Assembly (NCBI RefSeq): GCF_964340395.1
Contig: NC_135566.1
Span: 21,216,584-21,280,583, forward strand
Origin: Glandiceps talaboti
Taxonomy: Eukaryota > Hemichordata > Enteropneusta > Spengelidae
Length of the DNA: 64,000 nucleotides
Direction of reading: 5' to 3'
The translations under genes and the position numbers were made by a program. The notes beneath the pieces are model-generated. The model ran no database searches. It was not told the origin of the DNA and worked only from the letters and a program-made list of their open reading frames with translations. Position 1 is the stretch's first letter. Each line of letters opens with the position of its first letter. This document shows, in pieces, positions 50,001 to 59,510 of this stretch.

Positions 50001-53000
50001 TGGCAAACACTGCCATTTTTACCTCTTTCTCCCTTTCTGTTACCGCGGTTCCCAAACCTTAGCAAAAACACTGATGAGTGTCCAGTTTTCACCCAGTATA
50101 GATATGTGGTTTTTACCTAGCAATGGAATGTCTAGAAAGCATCTGGTTATGGTCTGCCAGATACAGAATGTTAGTTTCTGCCTCTCAGTCAAATGTCCGT
50201 AAAGGGTCTAGTTATCCAGGCCTTTACTGGGTGATAACCAGATATCCAGTTTGTGCTCAGTACAGAATATATGATTTTTGTGGTAATTAAATATCCAGAA
50301 AATAAAGACAAGTTTTAAAATATTAGCATTGCCTGTTAATATATTTTAATTATGTCTGACAAGTTTTAAGTGGTGTTAGTTTATGTGATGTCTGACAAGT
50401 TTTAACATATTAATGGTGTCAGTGTATGAATTCTGACATAAATGTAATACAGTAAAACTCCAATTATCCGAATTGTTTGGTCATCCGAACCGCTGTCATG
50501 TCTCCCAAATTTTTTTATTGTTCCTTCGACCCATTGCTTTCATCACGCAAACATGGGCGATTCTGTGATCACTGTAACTATGCATTGCCTGCTGTCTTTT
50601 GTCTTTCGTCGGCTTATCTTCTGTGTTTCCTTTATACATGAGTTAAGCTGTGCAGCATACATACAATTGTTACACATCAATTCCAGTGTCTAATTTATTT
50701 CAAAACAATACAGAGTGTGAAGTGACTATGTGTACATGAACGGTCAGATCGACGTGTGGGCCAAAGTGTGAATTAAAGTGTGAATGACAACTTGATCTGA
50801 ACGGTCTTTTTCATGTAAGTTAGAACAATAGATTGCAAGGAAAATGATAAAAATGACACGTTCCGCAGAAAAGCAAAAAAAACCCGAGAAGATCACACAA
50901 ATCATATCTTTGTCAGAAAGCCGCTGATCAGCGGCAAAGTCATCACAACATAAAATGTAGGTGTCCTTTCATGTCGGAACGACAAATACTCTCATGATGG
51001 CCACCAGTTACGAACCCAAGCTGTGAAATTTCTTTTCAACACACACTATAAATTCAGACGATTTTGTGAAAAATGCTCACTCGAAAACCAAACACTGATT
51101 GAACACAACTCTACGAAACTGCTCTTCTCATCGATTCTACAACGCTATATCCGATGCTGATTTTACCACGCAACGTGACCTCTGTCTCCGTATCTGACAT
51201 CATCAAGCCTACGTCATCATGTCAAAACGCAAGCACACTGTACTCGACCTTGACACCAAACTGTCAATCATCAGCCGACTAGAACAAGGAGAGACAGCCA
51301 CGAAGTTAGCCACCGAGTACAGAGTAGGCAAGTCAACAATCACAGACATCAAGAAGACAAAGGCAAAATTGCAGGACTTTGCAGCTAAAATGGACACAGA
51401 CAAGGGGCTTCAGCGCAAGATAATGAAAACCGCAAAAGATGACAACTTAGAGAAAAGTGTTCTCACTTGGTTTTCACAAGAACGCAGTTGTGGTACACCA
51501 TTATCAGACTAGCTGATCATCGAAAAAGCGAAATGATTCGATGAACAATTAAATGGCGAACAATCATCTTTCAAAGGGAGTAACGGATGGCTCAGAAATT
51601 TTCAGAAAAGACATGGTATCCGTCAAATTTCAGTACAGGGAGAGAAGATGTCATCAAACACTGCCGCTGTTGAACCATTCATACAGAAGTTTCACAAACT
51701 CATACAACAAGAAGGTTATCAAACTGAACAAATCTATAATGCAGATGAATCAGGACTGCAGTGGAAACTTCTGCCGCAAAAGACACTGGCTTCTACATCA
51801 GAGAAATCAGCACCGGGACACAAAGTTAACAAAGAACGCATAACCAACATGGGTTGTGCGAATGCGGCGGGCACACACAGACTCCCAGTCATAGTGATTG
51901 GAAAAGCAGCAAAACCGCGTTGTTTCAAGCATGTAAACATGGAAAATTTACCAGTTCGATACTTCAGTCAACGAAATGCTTGGATGAGTGGTGATATATT
52001 TTCTCAGTGGTTTCACCAAGACTTCGTTCCCAGCATTAAATGTCATCTCCGTCGTCAGGGCCTACCCAAAAAAGCACTCTTGACTCTCGATAATGCTCCC
52101 GCCCATCCCGATGTCACTGAACTTTAGAGTGAAGACGGTATGATCAGATGTCTGTTTTTCCCGCCAAACACAACTCCTCTACTACAACCAATGGACCAGG
52201 GCATACTTCATGCAACCAAACGTTGTTACAAAGCCAAGATGTTGTGTCGGATCGTAATGGAAAACAACGAAGAGACAACTCTGCCTGAGAGCGTGAAGAC
52301 TGTGAATTTGAAAGACGTCTGCTATATGTAGGGAGATGCGTGGTCTGAATTGATCGGGGACACTTTACGGTATATACGCATGTCACAAGTTGAAGCTAAA
52401 ACTTTGTGGCTATTTCTAATTTTATTGATCGCGTGAGGTGTGTATGTTGTGTGCATGTGGGTAGGTGTAGACATGCATGTACATTGTATGGTTTCAAAAC
52501 GTCACGCCCCATATCCGATTATCCAAACTGTCCGCATATCCGAACAAAATCGATGTCCCCCCTTGAGTTCGGATAATTGGAGTTTTACTGTACTTATAAT
52601 AAAATAGGCAGGTACGTTGCAGTACGTGTCATGTCACACAGTAGTTGTCACAATTCAGTAGTACCATTATAGTCCATTTCAATGTTACTAACTAATTTGC
52701 ATGATAAATGGGATAATAGACAAACAATCAGTCAGGAGCAAGGGCTAATAGACAAACAACCAATCAGGAGCAAGGAATAATAGACAAACAACCAATCAGG
52801 AGCAAGGGATAATAGACAAACAACCAGTCAGGAGCAAGGAATAATAGACAAACAGCCAGTCAGGAGCAAGGAATAATAAACAAACAACCAATCAGGAGCA
52901 AGGGATAATAGACAAACAGCCAGTCAGGAGCAAGGAATAATAGACAAACAACCAATCAGGAGCAAGGAATAATAGACAAACAACCAATCAGGAGCAAGGG

Positions 53001-55929
53001 ATAATAGACAAACAACCAGTCAGGAGCAGGGAATAATAGACAAACAACCAATCAGGAGCAAGGGATAATAGACAAACAACCAATCAGGAGCAAGGGATAA
53101 TAGACAAACAGCCAATCAGGAGCAGGGAATAATAGACAAACAGCCAGTCAGGAGCAAGGAATAATAGACAAACAGCCAGTCAGGAGCAAGGAATAATAGA
53201 CAAACAACCAGTCAGGAGCAAGGAATAATAGACAAACAACCAGTCAGGAGCAAGGAATAATAGACAAACAGCCAGTCAGGAGCAAGGGATAATAGACAAA
53301 CAGCCAATCAGGAGCAAGGGATAATAGACAAACAGCCAATCAGGAGCAAGGGATAATAGACAAACAGCCAATCAGGAGCAGGGAATAATAGACAAACAAC
53401 CAATCAGGAGCAGGGAATAATAGACAAACAACCAATCAGGAGCAAGGGATAATAAACAAACAACCAATCAGGAGCAAGGGATAATAGACAAACAGCCAAT
53501 CAGGAGCAAGGAATAATAGACAAACAACCAATCAGGAGCAAGGAATAATAGACAAACAACCAGTCAGGAGCAAGGAATAATAGACAAACAATCAGTCAGG
53601 AGCAAGGGATAATAGACAAACAACCAGTCAGGAGCAAGGAATAATAGACAAACAGCCAGTCAGGAGCAAGGAATAATAGACAAACAACCAATCAGGAGCA
53701 AGGAATAATAGACAAACAGCCAGTCAGGAGCAAGGGATAATAGACAAACAATCAGTCAGGAGCAGGGAATAATAGACAAACAACCAATCAGGAGCAAGGA
53801 ATAATAGACAAACAGCCAGTCAGGAGCAAGGAATAATAGACAAACAACCAATCAGGAGCAAGGAATAATAGACAAACAACCAGTCAGGAGCAAGGAATAA
53901 TAGACAAACAATCAGTCAGGAGCAAGGGATAATAGACAAACAACCAGTCAGGAGCAAGGAATAATAGACAAACAGCCAGTCAGGAGCAAGGAATAATAGA
54001 CAAACAACCAATCAGGAGCAAGGAATAATAGACAAACAGCCAGTCAGGAGCAAGGGATAATAGACAAACAATCAGTCAGGAGCAGGGAATAATAGACAAA
54101 CAACCAATCAGGAGCAAGGAATAATAGACAAACAACCAGTCAGGAGCAAGGGATAATAGACAAACAATCAGTCAGGAGCAGGGAATAATAGACAAACAAC
54201 CAATCAGGAGCAAGGAATAATAGACAAACAGCCAGTCAGGAGCAAGGAATAATAGACAAACAACCAATCAGGAGCAAGGAATAATAGACAAACAACCAGT
54301 CAGGAGCAAGGAATAATAGACAAACAATCAGTCAGGAGCAAGGGATAATAGACAAACAACCAGTCAGGAGCAAGGAATAATAGACAAACAGCCAGTCAGG
54401 AGCAAGGAATAATAGACAAACAACCAATCAGGAGCAAGGAATAATAGACAAACAGCCAGTCAGGAGCAAGGAATAATAGACAAACAGCCAATTAGAGGAG
54501 TGCTTTAAACAATTGGAATAACTAATCATGAATAATTACTGATTGGTAAATATGCTTTATGTCTATGTATGTATGTAAAAATTAATTCCATACAACTGGC
54601 TCCCTGTAGCATAATGGTTAGTTCACAGGATTAGCACGGGAGGTCACGGGTTCCAATCCATACAACTGGCTCTCTGTAGCATAATGGTTAGTTCACAGGA
54701 TTAGCACGGGAGGTCACGGGTTCCAATCCCAGTGGAAACAGGATTTTTCTGTGACTGACCCAAACCCTGGTTGAGTGCCTCCAGACTCAATAGGTAGGCT
54801 GTATCACTAAGCCATGTCTCACTCACAAGACGAGTGCAAATTTGGGGGACTCCTGGAGTAATGACTTGAAAAGTGGGGGGGGGGGGGGGATTACTCGCAC
54901 AGAGCCCGCAGGTGCTATGTTTACTGAGCCTGGGTGACTCTTGGATAGCGTGTGGACTGACTGGGAAAGCCAAGACAGTTCCACAGCCCTGTGATATAGA
55001 GCATGCAACATAGCCCTGTCACATAGTCCCAAACCCGAATGGATCTCTGTAGCATGCTGGGAGGAATTCCCAGCACAAAAATTGAAAAAGAAATTCCCAG
55101 CACAAAAATTAAACAAAAAAAGTTCATTTCATACAAGTTTTTGAAGTTTCACTCAATGTACATGTTTTGTTGTTGTGAAGTGTTCATGGTCAAGCATTGC
55201 AGGCCATATTTGTCAGCTTGTAATGATTGAGAAAATACTAGATGATCAAAAAAATGAAATGTCCACATTGTAGGGATGCATATATGAATAGAGTATCTGT
55301 CTTTACATGTACATGTATTCTACAGGCTGCCAATACCAATCTAACCAGGGATGTGGGCATGGCACAGAAGTTAGGCTTTGGCTTTGGTGTCAAACTTGTA
55401 CGTGGTGCTTACATAGAGAGAGAAAGAAGTAGAGCTACCGAGATGGGATATGAAGGTCAGTTTAAAAGCCCACATTGGATTTAGATTCAAATCTAGGAAT
55501 GAAAACCTGTTGTTTGGCAGAGTTGTAGAAAAAGTTGGTCTTCAACAGAGTGATCCCATGTATTAAATATATCGTAATTAACAGAACACTAATGTTATGA
55601 CCTGGTAATTACAATATACATACCACATTACCGTATGTATATGTATACCCTAGCTAGGCGGAGGACATGTAGACAGGTCGTAGCCACCCATGTATACCCT
55701 AGCTAGCCAAACCAACTAGCTTTAGGTGGAAGACTTGTAGACTGCAGGTACAAACCACCCATGTATATCCTAGCTAGGTGGAGGACATGTAGACAGGTAC
55801 AAATCACCCATGTTACTCTAGCTAGGCGGAGGACTTGTAGACAGGTACAAACCAACCATGTCCCAAAACATCGTTTTTCTTATGTATAAAGACATTTATT
55901 AATTTATTAATTTGTTAATGCATTAATTT

Positions 55930-55960
<31 letters not shown>

Positions 55961-58900
55961 ATCTTTTTTTTTTAGCTCCGCTGTCAGCGAAAGCTGAAAG
56001 CGTAGCTTTAGGTATAGGTGGGTATTGAGGTATAGAGAGTAGAGTGAATCATAGGTGTCCGTCAAACTTTTATATTTTTACTATCTACTCCGGAAGTGAC
56101 AGTCGGAATTCTTCGATATTTGGTGTGCATGTTCCCTGGGGGGAGGCTATTCAGATTTGTTCATGCCAAGTTGATTTGTGCCATTTTCAATTTTTTATGA
56201 TTTTTTTTCATAAAATGTCATTTTCATCAACTCCTTGAAAACCTCTTATTAGATTGCTTTGATATCTGGCGTGTTGATGCGCAGGGGGTAGCTTACTCAG
56301 ATTTGTTAATTTCAAGTCAGCACATCCTCATTTTTATTTTTTATGATTTTTTTTTTGTAATTTGAAAAAAAAATGAATATGTTAATGAGCATAATGACCG
56401 ACGCCATATTGGAAATCAGTCGACGAGACTTTAAGTAAACTGCCACTTTTCAAAAGACACTATTGACGTCAAACAAGCAATGTAATATGTGCTATGGTCA
56501 TAATTCTACGCATTGGGCGCCCAAATGACAAGCGTTTGTTCGAAACAGGGTTGTAAACTTCAAATCCAATTCTGCACCCTTCTACATTATCAGCCAATCC
56601 GCAACATCCTCATTTGCATACTCTATCCTGATTCGACCAGAAGCTGAAGGTGACCTCATTCGACCGAGCGATTTTCCACAGCAAGTATCTTGAGTATCAA
56701 CACAGGACGTTCTTAGTACTCACTAAAATCACACTTCAGACCCACTATAAAAGTGTGATGTTTTCAGATAACATGTAACTTGTGGTTAATTCTATATTGT
56801 CGTGCAATTTGGAATGACAGTGAACCAGAATTCAGACAACTTGCGTAAGGAAGGGCATGCCGGGCATGCCAGGCATGCGGTTGAAGTTTAAATATGGCCG
56901 ACAGTTCACATGTAAAGTTAAACGACATGAACGTGTCTTGCCTTTCCAAAATGCAAATATTTGGCAAGTAAAAATAATTAAAATAATTACAACTTTAATT
57001 TGGCTTCAGACTTTGCATTATGTTTTGCGTATCTTTCCCCGTTTTACATGTAAATCCGAAAAGGTTCTCTCTCATCATGTCATCAGTGTCAGTGATCATA
57101 CCGCGCGGGGTAGTCCTCGGGTGCACGAGTCTGTATTACTGACTTGACTCTAAACACCGGAGGGGGAGGGACAATTGTCAGAATCGAGTCCCGAATTCCT
57201 CAGTATGCAAGCAGGACTACGTGCGGGGCTGCTTTGAGTACGATCGAAGTGAGGCATGTTGAGGTATTTTGTTGAGAATTATAAATATTGCGAAATGTCA
57301 AGTACAAGGTTTAAATACAATGGAATGATGAAAAAAATGGCAGAGTCTGCTGACACGCGCCGGTCACAAAAAACACTGTGAATTAAAATATCAGACGATG
57401 TACATGTATGTATTAATCGCCGACAATCCACCCGTATGCACGAGGGACTAACCCGGAAGCAAGTCGTTGTCAGCCATACGTTACAGTGGTAACATCGTCC
57501 GAGAAATCGCTGCGTTCAGAGTGTCACTGTCATTATTCACAGAATTGTTGTTTTCGAGTGAAAACCCGTCTTGAATTGTATAACTCTAACAAATGAAGAC
57601 ATGTCAAGTTATATTTTGAAAGTTGTATCGCTAGTTTGAGACGATTTTCTCACGTACTATAGTACTATCGAGGCTTACTTGGAAGTAGTAGGACCTTCCA
57701 GTTCATCGGGAAGTTTAGCCAGTCCGATAATTCTTTCTGGTTTAGTTTACAACAATTTTGATCACGCAGATTTTGTTGTTGTGATGAAAAGAAATTAAAA
57801 AAAGATCATTTCAACCATTTCGTTGTGTTTTCTTTGTGAAAGGTAACCGAACATGAACGAGTGTTACCACTGTAACGTATGGCTGAGAATGACTCTCTTC
57901 CGGGTACTTGAGATTGTCGCCGTACGGAAACTAAGATGGCGATTAATACATTTCTTCCCTATATATATCTACCACAACTAGAACAAGTTGAATGTTGTTG
58001 ACTTTGTAAATTTGTTAGAAAATTGAAATTCAAATTGCCTCAAAATTATTTTAGATCCCTAGTTTATTTCATTCTTCATTAAAATTTTCCAGGGTTACAG
58101 CTGTAAGACACTGGAATTACTTATAGCCAACCTCAAAATCCTCTTTTTTTCTTTTTCTTGTGTGCATTTCCCAGTCATTTTTTTCTGAGATTTTGTGCAA
58201 TTTTTCATAACAGTAGATTTTTGTTATAAAATGGTGACTATGGTATAAAAGTACAATACATTACCAACTTCTGTGTAAAATGTGTTTTATAGTGAGACAT
58301 CATATGAAACCACTAACCACTTTATTGCATCGCTAAAACAAAACTGCATAGTGACTCGAAGAGCTGAAGACCTGAACCACTTCTACATGTCACCAAAATA
58401 AAAAATTAAATTAAAAAAAAAAACAGCGGAGCTATTCTGACCGATAGGTCGCTTGTTTTTTTTTTTTTTTGGGGGGGGGGGGGGTGAATATGGATCCATG
58501 ATTAACGTGATGATATATTTAAAGGCTACAGACACATGTAGAAGGATTTTAAATGATTGGGTTGTTTGGTTATGATGTACCTGTGATCATCCAACTAAGT
58601 GCAACCACTTCACTTTGTAAATGTAGTGCTAGATGTTCTGTATTGTTGACATTTTATAGGCAAGGATTAGGTGGCCATATTGCTCAACTCTATAGTTTAA
58701 GAATTTCTAGACCACAAAAATTGGACCCCTGTTTGGATAGTTCTTCTGAATTTGAATGGTACATTATATATGTACATCCTTTGTGTATCTTTCTATGGGA
58801 GCTACATAAAGTTACCTATACCCACCTCACTAAAATTCTGCTTTGAAAATGACGTGAAGATAAAGTTTGTGATTTTTAGTCCCTGTCGGACGAAGACCGG

Positions 58901-59443
58901 GATGGGGACTTATGGATTGGGTTCCGTCCGTGCGTCTGTCTGTCCGTGTGTCCGTCCGTCGCCGTTTCTTGGAGATTCCTGGACCGATTTTTTTCAAACT
59001 TGGTACAGGGGCAACATACTATGGCATACATATGCACGTCAATTTGTTTCATGATACGATCCAATATGGCCACCTAGCAGCCATTTTGCTTGCAAATTTT
59101 TCCTGTCCAAAGCCATAACTCAGACATGCTTATAATAAACAGATCTCATTCAAAGTTGATATTAGGACAGTGTTCTATGACATACATGTGCATATCCATT
59201 TTCATCGTGATATATGATCCAATATGGCTGCCTGGCAGCCATTTTGTTTGCAAATTTTCCATGTCCAACGCCATAACTCAGACATGCTTGAACAGATCTG
59301 GTTCAAAGTTGGTATTAGCACAGTGTCCTATAACATACATGTGCATATCCATTTTCGTCATGATACAATCCGATATGGCTGTCTGGCAGTGATGTTGTTG
59401 GCGCAGTTTTCATGTCCAAAGCCATAACTCAGACATGCTTGAA

Positions 59444-59510
<67 letters not shown>

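Noticed and set aside
54598-54735. Two functional tRNA genes
   Set aside because: A and B boxes are present, but no convincing cloverleaf with acceptor pairing. The tandem heads lead into a SINE body.
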